Part shown: piece after piece, positions 29,936 through 38,774 of the stretch
How the letters are laid out: each line of letters opens with the position of its first letter
Position numbering within the stretch: position 1 is the stretch's first letter
Assembly (NCBI RefSeq): GCF_003385555.1
Contig: NZ_QOHR01000005.1
Span: 1 to 64,000, forward strand
From: Rhodosalinus sediminis
Lineage (GTDB): Bacteria; Pseudomonadota; Alphaproteobacteria; Rhodobacterales; Rhodobacteraceae
Length of the DNA: 64,000 bases
Direction: 5' to 3'
Position numbers and translations under genes: made by a program
Notes under the pieces: generated by a model
The model's input: the letters and a program-made list of their open reading frames with translations, nothing else
The model's database searches: none
What the model was told of the DNA's origin: nothing

Positions 29936-30934
29936 TCAGGCCAGAATTTCCCCGAACTGCTTCAAGTCCATGATCCCCGCCGGAGATATAACTGAATCGG
30001 GCACCGCTCCCTCGGCATGTTTCTCGACAAGCTTGCGGATGTGCTTGGCCGATCCGTCACGCGCACGTGACACCAACAGCGCGATATCCTCCTCCGATGT
30101 ATAATCTTCGCCGGGCGTTCCGAGCAACTTGGCTTGTTCACGCCGTGTCTGCGACTTGCGGACCACATACTGCGAGCCGAACTCGGGATCGATCCCGCTG
30201 TCGTTGAGTTCCTGTGCCCCAACCGGCTCATAGCCGAAGGCTTCATTGTATTCTTTGAAGTACGCCTCGGCGAATTCGATATCTTCCTTTGTGAACCAAT
30301 TGCGCCATTCGCCGTGTTTACCCTTCCTCTGGATATGAGACACCCAGGAGGTCGAAAGGTCCGTCGGCCCGACCTTGCGCCCCAAGACCTGCCGAAGGCC
30401 GGAATAATCACCCGCCGCGTAGTCCTCGAAATGGATGACGCAGAAATCGTACTTGAAACGCAACGCAACAAGGCGCTTCAATATCGCGCGATAGATATCC
30501 CAATTGAGCGAGGAAATACCCAGTCCGTCGGCTTGCTTGTGTAGCTGCAATACCGAGATCGAGCCTGGATCCCGCTCCTTCGCCTCGATCATCTTGACGA
30601 ACTCCGCCAAAGCCTGCTCGCCGAACGAGAGCGGGTCGATCATCGGGCGGAACAGAAGTTCGCTGACCATCAGGTCTTTCACGTCGCGGACCAGCAGGAT
30701 TCTTTTGTCGAACCATTCCATGTGGAAGTCCGATTTGCTGGCCAAAAGGCGTGACGCCATGATTTTCGTCACGAAGGTCGCACTGAAATCGTAATTCCGC
30801 AGCTTCCTTATGGGCCACGGCATCTGCGGCTCGAATATGGAGTAACATGTCTCATCCCCGGACAAGGCCGCCCGACAACTGTTGTAAATCGCTGTGCTGC
30901 CAGATTTCGCCGGTGCGACGATGGCTAGTTTCAT
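29936..30934 (-). CDS. Sulfotransferase-like protein
   Basis: 332 residues. The N-terminus KLAIVAPAKSGSTAIYNSCR has the phosphosulfate-binding loop (KSGST) of PAPS-dependent sulfotransferases. The segment RILLVRDVKDLMVSELLF fits the second (3'-phosphate) motif, with Arg and Ser. The C-terminal half resembles the rest of the family only weakly. It would transfer sulfate from PAPS to a glycan, lipid or small molecule, with the acceptor unknown. ATG 30934 has AGGAG upstream; in-frame starts further up lack one. The gene is less G+C-rich than the core genome. It is the last gene of a four-gene minus-strand set (34471 to 29936). Confidence 0.75.
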   Translation of the reverse strand: MKLAIVAPAKSGSTAIYNSCRAALSGDETCYSIFEPQMPWPIRKLRNYDFSATFVTKIMASRLLASKSDFHMEWFDKRILLVRDVKDLMVSELLFRPMIDPLSFGEQALAEFVKMIEAKERDPGSISVLQLHKQADGLGISSLNWDIYRAILKRLVALRFKYDFCVIHFEDYAAGDYSGLRQVLGRKVGPTDLSTSWVSHIQRKGKHGEWRNWFTKEDIEFAEAYFKEYNEAFGYEPVGAQELNDSGIDPEFGSQYVVRKSQTRREQAKLLGTPGEDYTSEEDIALLVSRARDGSAKHIRKLVEKHAEGAVPDSVISPAGIMDLKQFGEILA

Positions 30935-31003
30935 TAGTGCTCTCCTGACAAGATTGCAAGGCATGAAGCCGAGCAACAAGCCAAATACTTCTTATGACTC
31001 GTT

Positions 31004-31684
31004 TCAGAAGCTTTCCATTGTGTAGTCAAAAAAGGCGAAGTCTTCTTCAAAAATTTCAGCAACGAATTTTATGAACTTCGGATGCTGTTTTATGAAGGAA
31101 GTGAAGTCTCGTTTCTCCGTTCCTTTTTGTAACTCATGATACATTCCGGGAACAGGGATCCCGAGCTGCTCGAGAACGGACCTGGCGTTTACCTCATAGT
31201 GCTCGAACTTTATTACTTTGAGCTGATCAAGTGGGATTCCACGGACAAAGCTTAACTGTGTACTGAACCCCCAAAAATTTGGATAGCCGGCCTTGAAGTC
31301 ATTGTAAAAATCAATGAAGTCTTCGAAGGATCTGTTCTTGCTGTATCTGCCAAAAAGGAAATTAGAGCCTTTCAGCCAGGATCGGTCTGTGTAATAAAAC
31401 TCATAAAACACCGATGCGAACCAATCATAGGGATCGCGGCAAACAACTATATAACTCCAATCCCTGTCGACTATTGCGCTGACCTTATTCTCGATTTCGC
31501 AGAATTTGGCGTGTTGCATGCCTTTGAAGTGCCAAGTCGCCTGCCACCCGTCGCCTTGAAACGTTGGTGTTCCTGGGCCGCGCAAGCCATCTTGCGTGAA
31601 TTCAGACAGAATCCGAGTCAATGACGACCCGCCGGTCTTGTAGATGTGAATGAGGGCAATTTTATAGTCGGGACACAGTATCAT
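31004..31684 (-). CDS. Sulfotransferase-like protein (family 2)
   Basis: 226 residues. The start YKIALIHIYKTGGSSLTRIL has the KTGGSS loop, and WSYIVVCRDPYDWFASVFYE is the R-D-P-x-x-W-x-x-S segment typical of family 2 (carbohydrate) sulfotransferases. The codon use is clearly A+T-leaning (many AAA, TTT and ATT codons), unlike nearby housekeeping genes, which points to horizontal acquisition. ATG 31684 has only GTGAG upstream. It lies 70 bases before the other sulfotransferase and about 70 after the glycosyltransferase. A glycan acceptor is a reasonable guess from this neighbourhood. Confidence 0.8.
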   Translation of the reverse strand: MILCPDYKIALIHIYKTGGSSLTRILSEFTQDGLRGPGTPTFQGDGWQATWHFKGMQHAKFCEIENKVSAIVDRDWSYIVVCRDPYDWFASVFYEFYYTDRSWLKGSNFLFGRYSKNRSFEDFIDFYNDFKAGYPNFWGFSTQLSFVRGIPLDQLKVIKFEHYEVNARSVLEQLGIPVPGMYHELQKGTEKRDFTSFIKQHPKFIKFVAEIFEEDFAFFDYTMESF

Positions 31685-31754
31685 TTTCTCACTTTCCCGC
31701 TTTCTTCAAAGCTTGCTTCCTGATCATCGGATAACCGCTCACCAAGAATTCCCT

Positions 31755-33740
31755 CTATTTGCTCACGGCCCGCGCGAATATTGCGCGGGTCACCGCAAGG
31801 CTCTTGTCCGGGTCGCGCTGAAGCGTTTCATGCACAACCTCGCGCAGCATGGTCTGCGTGCCGACGTTCTGGCCCTCGGACCATGGCCACGACATGGAAC
31901 CTCTGCGGAATCGATACAGAAACCCCGCCTCGGGCAGCAGGACCCCGCGATATCCGCGGCCTTGGAAGTCCAGCCAGAAGATCCAGTCATCCCCCTCGCC
32001 GTTGCGGCGGGTGGCGTCGAAGCCGATCTCGGACAGGATCTCGGTCCGGATGAGCGCCGTCATCCGGTAGTCGTTTTCCAGAACATGCATGTAATCGCCC
32101 AGAAGGTGCCGCAGCACCAGCTCGCTGGTTTCACCGAAATTTCGCCGCTGGGGGATCACGGCGTCGGGCTGCCGGGGCGACTCGTTCCAGGCCTCCAGCA
32201 TGTGCTCCAGAAGCTCCGGCGCGAACAGGTCGTCGGTGTCGAGGAAAATCGCCAAGGGCGTTTCGCACGCTTCGATCAGGGTGTTGCGGCTGGCCAGCAG
32301 CCCGGCGTTGGGTTGGCGCAGGATCGTACAATCCGGCAGCACGGCCTCGGCATACGCGAACCACGGTTGATGGCTTTCGGGTGTGCCATCGTCACAGATC
32401 AGCACTCTGGGAATTCCTGCTGTCTGCGCGACAAGACTGTCCACGGTTTCCATGAATTCGTGGTTGGGCTTGTAAGCCGGTATGAGCACCGTAACATCGG
32501 CGATCGAGGCTTTCCGGCGGGGCATCGCGTGGGCACGCCACCCGCGCTTGCGGTCGCGCGCCTCGGCGTAGGTTTCGCCCAGGTTCCCGGCCACCGTGTC
32601 TGGATTCAGTGTCGCGCGACAATGCTCCTGCACCCGACTGACGATCCGTGAGGCGTCGGACAGGATCGCCTCGAAGTGACCCTGAATTTCACGCACGGAG
32701 CGCATCTGGGAGTCGAGAATATGGCGCTGCATGTCCTCCGGGAAGAATTCGGCCATGGCCGTCCCGCGCCGGACCAACGGTACCTGCCCCGCGTCGATGG
32801 ACTCGATGCAGGCATAAGAAAAGGTCTCATCCGTGCCCAGATGAGGGCTTATCGCGCCGGGCTGGAGCAGGTCGAGCACCACCTCGCGGGGCTTGAAATC
32901 GGAATAAAGCAGTTTGTCGCGCAGCTCCGGCCGCAGGCGCTTACGGCAATATTCGATGATGTCAGGTTCTCGGAAAGGGGTGAAGCCGACCCGGCCGATT
33001 AACTCGATGCGCCGGAGCGGCTGAACCGAATGCAGAACATTCGCGGCATATATGAGCTTGTCTATGCCCTTTTGGACCGAGAGGCGTCCGACATACTGGA
33101 CCTGGTCGAGGATTGGGGGATTTGTTGTCGCGGGATTGCGAAAGGCGTATGGTTCCCTCACGATCCGGATTTCGGACTCGATTCCAAGGGTTTTCAAGCG
33201 CGCGGCGCTGGCGCCGGATGGGGCGATCACCACGTCGCTGATCCGCATTTGCTGTCGCTCGGCCACTCCGTTCGCGCGCGCCCATTGAGGATAACCAATC
33301 TGATCCGCCTCGAAGATGACCTCGCTCAAGCCATGGTGAAACGTCGAAAACAGGCGTCTTTCCGCACCCGCGCGCGTCTGGAGCGCCTGGAACAACGCAA
33401 GACACGGCGCCTGCCAGTCCGTCGCCTCGATCACGTCGATGTCGTGATCCTCTATTACCTGCATCAGACGTGACGCGAGATAATGGGACACCGTCTGAAA
33501 GTGCGAGGCGCTTGGGAATTGCGTGTGCACCGTGCGATCATTGATGAGCTCGATATGAACTTTGTCTTCGTCGAACGGCGCAACGGAAGCCGGCGGCACG
33601 AAGGTCTCCGCGTCCCGAAACGTGAACAGGAAGACATCATGGCCTTGCGCTTTCAGCGCCGGGACCATGTAGTCGAGGTAGGTCGCGATTCCGCCAGCCG
33701 GAAACAGCGGCGTTTCGCTGGATACGAAGAGGAGCCGCAT
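31755..33740 (-). CDS. Two-headed glycosyltransferase (GT4-like plus GT2-like)
   Basis: 661 residues with two catalytic regions. The N-terminal half is a GT-B enzyme: RLLFVSSETPLFPAGGIATY at the start, YVGRLSVQKGIDKLIYAANV in the middle, and HLGTDETFSYACIESIDAGQ with the donor-binding Glu residues. The C-terminal half is a GT-A (GT2) enzyme: VTVLIPAYKPNHEFMETVDS, ICDDGTPESH, the metal-binding LDTDDLF and GDDWIFWLDF. Such proteins add two sugars in sequence to a growing glycan. The ATG 33740 overlaps the TGA of the upstream gene, so the two are coupled. Acceptor and sugars are unknown; surface polysaccharide is the likely target. Confidence 0.88.
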   Translation of the reverse strand: MRLLFVSSETPLFPAGGIATYLDYMVPALKAQGHDVFLFTFRDAETFVPPASVAPFDEDKVHIELINDRTVHTQFPSASHFQTVSHYLASRLMQVIEDHDIDVIEATDWQAPCLALFQALQTRAGAERRLFSTFHHGLSEVIFEADQIGYPQWARANGVAERQQMRISDVVIAPSGASAARLKTLGIESEIRIVREPYAFRNPATTNPPILDQVQYVGRLSVQKGIDKLIYAANVLHSVQPLRRIELIGRVGFTPFREPDIIEYCRKRLRPELRDKLLYSDFKPREVVLDLLQPGAISPHLGTDETFSYACIESIDAGQVPLVRRGTAMAEFFPEDMQRHILDSQMRSVREIQGHFEAILSDASRIVSRVQEHCRATLNPDTVAGNLGETYAEARDRKRGWRAHAMPRRKASIADVTVLIPAYKPNHEFMETVDSLVAQTAGIPRVLICDDGTPESHQPWFAYAEAVLPDCTILRQPNAGLLASRNTLIEACETPLAIFLDTDDLFAPELLEHMLEAWNESPRQPDAVIPQRRNFGETSELVLRHLLGDYMHVLENDYRMTALIRTEILSEIGFDATRRNGEGDDWIFWLDFQGRGYRGVLLPEAGFLYRFRRGSMSWPWSEGQNVGTQTMLREVVHETLQRDPDKSLAVTRAIFARAVSK

Positions 33741-34471
33741 CACGTTACGTCCAGCGACAGGTCGAAAAGATTGAAGACGTAGCCGCCGTGGGGCGGGAGA
33801 AACAAGATCAGGCGCAGCGATGCGGCTTGGCGTATGGATTGCGCGAGCGAATCGTCGAGGCTGGCGGGCTGCTCATGATGCATGACCGCTGTGGTGACGG
33901 GTACATGACCTACGTCGATATCTTCGTAATGGCCATTTTTGAAACCGCATCGTAGGGCGACTCTGACAGTATTTGCATGACCGGGCGAACGCGAGTCCGG
34001 GAAGGCGAAGTTCGACAGCAATCGGATGGTCAATGTGGAGCCCGTTTTGATGGGTTTCTTGTCCACATCGCTTTCGACTGTGACCCAGCGCGGTGGTTGC
34101 GCGCCCGTGACGACAGGGTGAACAATCAGTCTTGGTGATTTCGAGGTATGATCGAGATCGGATGTCGTGACCGTATGGGCAGGATCGAAGGCCATTACGA
34201 CCCAGCACGCCCCGTCCAACGCCTCGAACCCGGCCCACACGCCATTCGAAAAATCGACGTAAGGCTCTACGGCTTTCGAAGGAATGCTCTTCTGGCCGGT
34301 GAAAAGCCGACTGAATCCATTCTGAAGGGCCGCCGCCGCTGCGGCGGAGGTAACGGGTTCGGCGCCCGGATGGCAAGCGTTCTCGGCCGCCAGGAGCTGG
34401 TGCAACCGCTGTATTCCTTCTTTCAACACGTCTTTTCTCGACGTCAATTTATCGACACTCTCCGAGGTCAC
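33740..34471 (-). CDS. Hypothetical protein in glycan-modification operon
   Basis: 243 residues, family not recognised. The N-terminal 45 residues are helical (SVDKLTSRKDVLKEGIQRLH). The rest looks like a beta-sandwich with repeated short strands (GACWVVMAFDPAHTVTTSDL; GSTLTIRLLSNFAFPDSRSP; ASLRLILFLPPHGGYVFNLF). A carbohydrate-binding fold would fit, but no signature proves it. There is no signal peptide or membrane segment. GTG 34471 has a strong GGAGG 6 nt upstream; an in-frame TTG at 34486 is unlikely. It is the first gene of the island operon and overlaps the glycosyltransferase start. Confidence 0.75.
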   Translation of the reverse strand: MTSESVDKLTSRKDVLKEGIQRLHQLLAAENACHPGAEPVTSAAAAAALQNGFSRLFTGQKSIPSKAVEPYVDFSNGVWAGFEALDGACWVVMAFDPAHTVTTSDLDHTSKSPRLIVHPVVTGAQPPRWVTVESDVDKKPIKTGSTLTIRLLSNFAFPDSRSPGHANTVRVALRCGFKNGHYEDIDVGHVPVTTAVMHHEQPASLDDSLAQSIRQAASLRLILFLPPHGGYVFNLFDLSLDVT

Positions 34472-34704
34472 GCGGCACCTCCGCAACTCGATCGTCTCGC
34501 ACTATACGCGCAGTTGTGCAGCTTCGCCGGTGTATCGAGGAAATTTCCCTGCTGAACGACTGGCACGGGCACGTGGACGCAGCTTCAGGTTGTAAGCACG
34601 AGTTCGTGTTGTCAAGGATGCGCGGCCGTGGAAGAGGGCCGAGGATGCGCTTTGCGCGGCGGACGGCTGGGCTCCCGTGGGCGCCTGTGGTACCGGGGGA
34701 TACG

Positions 34705-34737
34705 CCTCCGGCGGGGATATTTGGACCAAGAAGAAGG
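34705..34737 (+). repeat. Dispersed intergenic repeat, copy B
   Basis: A 33-base segment with GGATATTTGGACCAAGAAGA, the exact reverse complement of copy A at 20684-20716, 14 kb away. It ends 9 bases before the kinase start at 34747 and so may also supply that gene's leader (AAGAAGG). Confidence 0.85.
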
Positions 34738-34746
34738 GCCGCGGAC

Positions 34747-35619
34747 GTGACCCTCTGGACCCTCGGCTCGATCAACGCCGATTACGCCTATCGCGTGCCG
34801 CGCCTGCCCGCCCCGGGGGAGACCCTCGCGGCGGAAGGGCTCATGCGCGGGCTCGGCGGGAAGGGCGCGAACCTCTCGGTCGCGGCGGCGCGGGCGGCGG
34901 CGCGGGTCGTGCACGTGGGCGCGGTGGGCCCGGACGGGCGCTGGGCGGTCGAGCGGCTGATGGAATACGGCGTCGACGTGCGCCATGTCGCCGAGGTGGG
35001 CGAGGTGACGGGCCACGCGGTGATCGCCGTGGCCCCGGACGGGGAGAACAGCATCCTGATCTGGCCCGGCGCCAACGCCGCCATCCCCGAGGCGGTGCGC
35101 GACGCGCCGCTCGCCGAGGCGCGGGTGGGCGACCGGGCCGTGGCGCAGAACGAGACGAACGGGCAGGGGGGCTGGCTCGCCACGGCGAAGCGGATGGGGC
35201 TTTCCACCGCCTATGTCGCCGCGCCCTTCGATCCGCAGGCGGTGGGCGCGGTGCTCGACGTGCTGGATCTCCTGATCCTCAACGCGGTGGAGGCGGAGCA
35301 GCTCGAGGCGGCGCTGGGCCGGCGGGTCGGGGATCTGGGCGTGCGTGACGTCTTGGTGACCATGGGCGCCGAGGGGTGCCGGTGGCACGGGGCCGAGGGG
35401 GAGCGGAGCTTCCCGGCCCCGAAGGTCGAGGTGGTCGACACCACCGGCGCGGGCGACACCTTCGCGGGCTATGTCCTCGCCGGGCTCGACCGGGGGCTGC
35501 CGATGGTGCAGGCGATCGGGCAGGCGCAGGTGGCGGCGGCGCTGATGGTGGCGCGGCGGGGCACGGCCGACGCGATCCCCGACCTGAAGGAGGTGCAGGA
35601 CGCGCGGCTCGCGCCGTAG
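34747..35619 (+). CDS. PfkB-family carbohydrate kinase (ribokinase-like)
   Basis: 290 residues. It phosphorylates a sugar or nucleoside. The first PfkB signature is GLGGKGANLSVAAARAAARV and the second is VDTTGAGDTFAGYVLAGLDR, where the Asp of GAGD is the catalytic base. The start GTG 34747 gives VTLWTLGSINADYAYRVPRL, a normal ribokinase N-terminus. The exact substrate cannot be told. It is convergent with an MFS transporter, with only 9 bases between the stops. It lies just outside the low-G+C island. Confidence 0.9.
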   Translation: MTLWTLGSINADYAYRVPRLPAPGETLAAEGLMRGLGGKGANLSVAAARAAARVVHVGAVGPDGRWAVERLMEYGVDVRHVAEVGEVTGHAVIAVAPDGENSILIWPGANAAIPEAVRDAPLAEARVGDRAVAQNETNGQGGWLATAKRMGLSTAYVAAPFDPQAVGAVLDVLDLLILNAVEAEQLEAALGRRVGDLGVRDVLVTMGAEGCRWHGAEGERSFPAPKVEVVDTTGAGDTFAGYVLAGLDRGLPMVQAIGQAQVAAALMVARRGTADAIPDLKEVQDARLAP

Positions 35620-35628
35620 CGGGGTGTG

Positions 35629-36858
35629 TCACGCCGGGCGCGGCGGAAGGGCGGGCGCGGCGCGCCAGACGCCCGCGGCCATGCAGGCGCTCGCCGCGAC
35701 GAAATAGGCCGCGATGCCGAGGAACTGCGTCTCGATGCCGAGGCCGGCGTCGATCAGCGTGCCCGTGAGGCCCGGCCCGACCGCCGAGCCGAGCACCATG
35801 ATCGCCGCCGCCATCGCCTTGATCGCGCCGAGGTGGCGCGTGCCGTAGAACTCGGCCCAGAAGGCGTTGGGCAGCGTCGCGTTCGCTCCCGTCGTCGCCG
35901 CCATCAGAACGAGCCCCGGCAGGGCGAGCGCCGGCGTCGGCGCGAGCGCGAGCAGCAGGAAGGCGCCCACCATCGGCAGCTGGAACCACGGCATGAGCCG
36001 CGCGGTGCCCAGCCGGTCGAGGGCCCAGCCCGAGAGCAGCATCGCCGCGACCGAGGTGGCGGTGTAGACCGGGAAGAGCGCCACGAGGTCGAGATGCGTC
36101 CAGCCCTTCACCTCGGCGAAATGGACCTGCTGGAAGAAGAAGGCGGTGGTGAAGGCGGGCGGCCCGAGCAGCGCGGGCGCCATGCACCAGAAGAGCCAGT
36201 GGCGCACGGCCGCGCCTCGCGTCCAATGTGCCGCGCCCATGCCGAGGGTCGCCGTGCTCTCGGCCGCCATGCTCGCGGGCAGCCGCTCGCGCCGCAGCAG
36301 CGCGAGGAGGAGGGGAATCCCGGCGAGCGCCACCGCCGCCGCCACGACCCAGAGCGCGCGCCAGTCGAAGAGGCCCATCGCGGCGACGAAGATCAGCGGC
36401 AGGAAGGCCTCGCCCCCCGCGACGCCGAGGGTCGCGGTGGAGAGCGCGCGGCCCCGCGCGGCGACGAACCAGCGCGCCATGGCGACGAGGGCGATGTGGC
36501 TCGTCATGCCCTGCCCCGCGAAGCGCAGCAGGAACACGGCGACCGGCAGCGCCCAGACCGCAGGCACCGCCGCCATGACGAGGCAGGCCCCGGCCAGCAG
36601 CGCCAGCACCGCCGCGCCGAGCGCGCGGGCGCGGAACCGGTCGGTCAGCACGCCGGCGTAGAGCATCGCCAGCGCCGAGGCGCCGGTGCCGGCGGTGTAG
36701 ATCAGCCCCCACGCGCCGTGCGAAAGGCTGAACTCCGCCCGGATCTCGCCCGCGAAGACCGCGATGAAGAAGGTCTGCCCGAAGCTCGACAGGAAGGCGA
36801 GCAGCACCCCGGCGGCGAGCCAGGGCGCGTTCGCCCGGAGGAAGCGCAGATATCCCAT
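35629..36858 (-). CDS. MFS transporter
   Basis: 409 residues with 12 predicted membrane segments. The N-terminus is LRFLRANAPWLAAGVLLAFL, and a loop after the second helix has GVLTDRFRARALGAAV, the usual MFS motif A. The substrate is unknown. ATG 36858 has a strong GGGGAGG upstream. The gene is divergent from the cytochrome c2 gene. Confidence 0.9.
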   Translation of the reverse strand: MGYLRFLRANAPWLAAGVLLAFLSSFGQTFFIAVFAGEIRAEFSLSHGAWGLIYTAGTGASALAMLYAGVLTDRFRARALGAAVLALLAGACLVMAAVPAVWALPVAVFLLRFAGQGMTSHIALVAMARWFVAARGRALSTATLGVAGGEAFLPLIFVAAMGLFDWRALWVVAAAVALAGIPLLLALLRRERLPASMAAESTATLGMGAAHWTRGAAVRHWLFWCMAPALLGPPAFTTAFFFQQVHFAEVKGWTHLDLVALFPVYTATSVAAMLLSGWALDRLGTARLMPWFQLPMVGAFLLLALAPTPALALPGLVLMAATTGANATLPNAFWAEFYGTRHLGAIKAMAAAIMVLGSAVGPGLTGTLIDAGLGIETQFLGIAAYFVAASACMAAGVWRAAPALPPRPA

Positions 36859-36941
36859 GCCTCCCCTTGGGCCGCGCGCGCGCGGGACGCAAGGCGCGGG
36901 CGCGCCGCCACAAGGCCCTTGCGCGCGGCGCTGGCCTGCTG

Positions 36942-36968
36942 TTGACAAGCGCGTGACCGGGCTAAACT
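36942..36968 (+). promoter_or_regulatory. Possible sigma-70 promoter of cycA
   Basis: TTGACA (36942-36947) and TAAACT (36963-36968) with a 15-base spacer, which is a little short. The site lies about 30 bases before the cytochrome start at 36998. Confidence 0.4.
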
Positions 36969-36997
36969 TTGACTCCAGCCAATCGAGGGAGAGACCC

Positions 36998-37438
36998 ATG
37001 ACCCTGAGAGCCACCACGCTGTTCCTGGCCGCGACGCTCGCCGCGCCGGCCGTCGCGCAGGAGGCCGGCGATCCGGCCGCGGGCGAGAACCTGTTCAACC
37101 GCTGCAAGGCCTGCCACATGATCCAGAGCCCCGACGGCGAGATGATCGTGCGCGGCGGTCAGGTCGGCCCGAACCTCTACGGCGTGATCGGCGGTCCGGC
37201 TGCCGAGGTCGAGGGCTTCCGCTACGGCGACGGCATCCTAAAGGCCGCGGAGATGGGCCTCGAGTGGACGCAGGAGAACTTCGTCGCCTACAGCCAGGAC
37301 CCGCAGGGTTTCCTGCGTGACTTCACCGGCGACAGCGGCGTGCGCTCCAAGATGGCCTTCCGCCTGCAGGACGGGAACGAGGACATCTACGCCTATCTCA
37401 TGCAGGTGGCCGGCGACGGCGCCGCCGGCGAGAGCTGA
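36998..37438 (+). CDS. cycA: Cytochrome c2
   Basis: 146 residues. It is a soluble periplasmic electron carrier between the bc1 complex and oxidases or reaction centres. A signal peptide (TTLFLAATLAAPAVAQ) is followed by the mature protein. Haem attachment is CKACH, and the axial Met lies in SKMAFRLQDGNEDIYAYL. The segment GPNLYGVIGGP and the spacing match the Rhodobacter cytochrome c2 family. The start at 36998 has GGGAGAGA upstream. A -35-like TTGACA and a strong downstream terminator suggest a single-gene transcript. Confidence 0.92.
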   Translation: MTLRATTLFLAATLAAPAVAQEAGDPAAGENLFNRCKACHMIQSPDGEMIVRGGQVGPNLYGVIGGPAAEVEGFRYGDGILKAAEMGLEWTQENFVAYSQDPQGFLRDFTGDSGVRSKMAFRLQDGNEDIYAYLMQVAGDGAAGES

Positions 37439-37461
37439 GCGCAACGCGCTTTCAAGGCGAG

Positions 37462-37496
37462 ACGCCGCGCCCGGGTCCGGGGGCGGCGTTTTTTCT
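37462..37496 (+). terminator. Rho-independent terminator of cycA
   Basis: ACGCCGCGCCCGG and CCGGGGGCGGCGT form an imperfect stem followed by a T-run (TTTTTTCTTT). It lies about 25 bases past the cytochrome stop. Confidence 0.85.
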
Positions 37497-37519
37497 TTCC
37501 CGTGTCGTCATGTGGCACG

Positions 37520-38635
37520 CTAGCCACCGACGTCGCGCGCCTGCCGCGTGACGCCGAAGACGCGCCCGACGAGGTCGAAGATCGTTTCGGCCCGCGTCAC
37601 GGGCGATTCGGTCGCGAGCACGGTGTCGCCCGGGTTCACCAGCACGTTGCGCGCGGCGAAGAGCCCGTCGGCGCTCGTCAGGTCGAAGGTCAGGATCACC
37701 TGCCGCTGCGTCGGCCCGGGCGTGCGGCCGACGTCCTCCGGCGCGAATTCGCGCAGGATCAACAGGCCCTCCGGGTCGGCGCGCTGGTCCGAGAGACCGC
37801 CCATCAGCGAGACCGCCTCGAGCGCGGAGACGTCCTCTTCGGGGAAGGGGATGAGATCCTCGGTCCCCGCGGCGCCCAGCGCGGTGAAGTGGCGCGGATC
37901 CTCCTCCACCACGATGGTGTCGCCGCCGCGCAGGCGGGTGTTCCGCCGCGCCTCGGCGAAGAGGCTTTCGGCGCGGATCTCGTAGGTCTCGCCCTCGCGC
38001 ATGAGCCGGACGAGGGGGTTCTGCAGGCTCTCGCGGATGCCGCCGGCCGCGGCGAGGACGCTGAGTATCGAGGTGTCGCGCGAGCTCAGCGGATACCGGC
38101 CCGGCGCGCTCACGCCCGAGACGATGTCCACCGCGTTCCCGCTGCCCTGTTCGACGCTGAGCTGCACCTGGACCGAGGGCGCGATCCCCTCGAGCGCATC
38201 CTGCACGCGCGCGCGGGCCTCCTGCGGCGTGGCCCCGGCGAGATCAACCTCCCCGGCGTAGGGCAGGAAGACGCGGCCCGAGGGCATGACCTCCGCGCCC
38301 TCCAGAACCGCGTTGCGCCGGGCCGGCGACGTCAGCAGCGAGTTGTCCTGACTGTCCCAGATCACCAGCGTGACGCGATCCCCCGGCCGGATCAGCGCCG
38401 AGGACGGCCCGCGCGTGGCCGGCAGCCATCGGCCGCTGCCGCTCCGCCCCGTGGCCGGCCACGCGGCAAGCTCCGGGACCATCGCGCGGGTCACCTCGAC
38501 GACCTGAAACCCGGGATCCTCCCCCCCGCGCGCCTCCACAATCTCGGAGCGCAGGGCCGCGCCCTGCGGCAGGCTGCAACCCGCGACGAGCACGGCAGCG
38601 GCCAGAACCAGAAAAGCATGAAGCCCCTTCGGCAC
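37520..38635 (-). CDS. Polysaccharide export outer-membrane lipoprotein (Wza/OPX family)
   Basis: 371 residues. Lipoprotein signal: FLVLAAAVLVAGC, with the lipobox VAGC. The polysaccharide-export domain follows (about 80-170: IRPGDRVTLVIWDSQDNSLL; RVFLPYAGEVDLAGATPQEA), then SLBB-like repeats (APGRYPLSSRDTSILSVLAA; GGDTIVVEEDP). It should form the outer-membrane channel for an exopolysaccharide. The start is GTG 38635, with GGAAGG upstream; no ATG lies in frame near. It is divergent from the sugar transferase gene. No Wzc-type kinase or flippase is found beside it. Confidence 0.9.
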   Translation of the reverse strand: MPKGLHAFLVLAAAVLVAGCSLPQGAALRSEIVEARGGEDPGFQVVEVTRAMVPELAAWPATGRSGSGRWLPATRGPSSALIRPGDRVTLVIWDSQDNSLLTSPARRNAVLEGAEVMPSGRVFLPYAGEVDLAGATPQEARARVQDALEGIAPSVQVQLSVEQGSGNAVDIVSGVSAPGRYPLSSRDTSILSVLAAAGGIRESLQNPLVRLMREGETYEIRAESLFAEARRNTRLRGGDTIVVEEDPRHFTALGAAGTEDLIPFPEEDVSALEAVSLMGGLSDQRADPEGLLILREFAPEDVGRTPGPTQRQVILTFDLTSADGLFAARNVLVNPGDTVLATESPVTRAETIFDLVGRVFGVTRQARDVGG

Positions 38636-38774
38636 GTCGGCGTCCTTCCCGGAACCGGCGGCCGGGGCCGCCGTGTGATCGCTCGAACGATAGCCTATAC
38701 AATATTAAAGAGATCACAACGCCGGTATTTCGTGCTATGGTTGCAGTCAGTGCCTTTGGTGCAACAGGGCAGGC

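Noticed and set aside
34705-34737. Dispersed repeat considered as the terminal inverted repeat of an insertion sequence
   Set aside because: No transposase lies between copies, and the copies sit in unrelated places with no target duplication seen.
28392-34746. Search for an integrase, transposase or tRNA attachment site around the accessory island
   Set aside because: None could be recognised. The island call rests only on composition and broken gene order.
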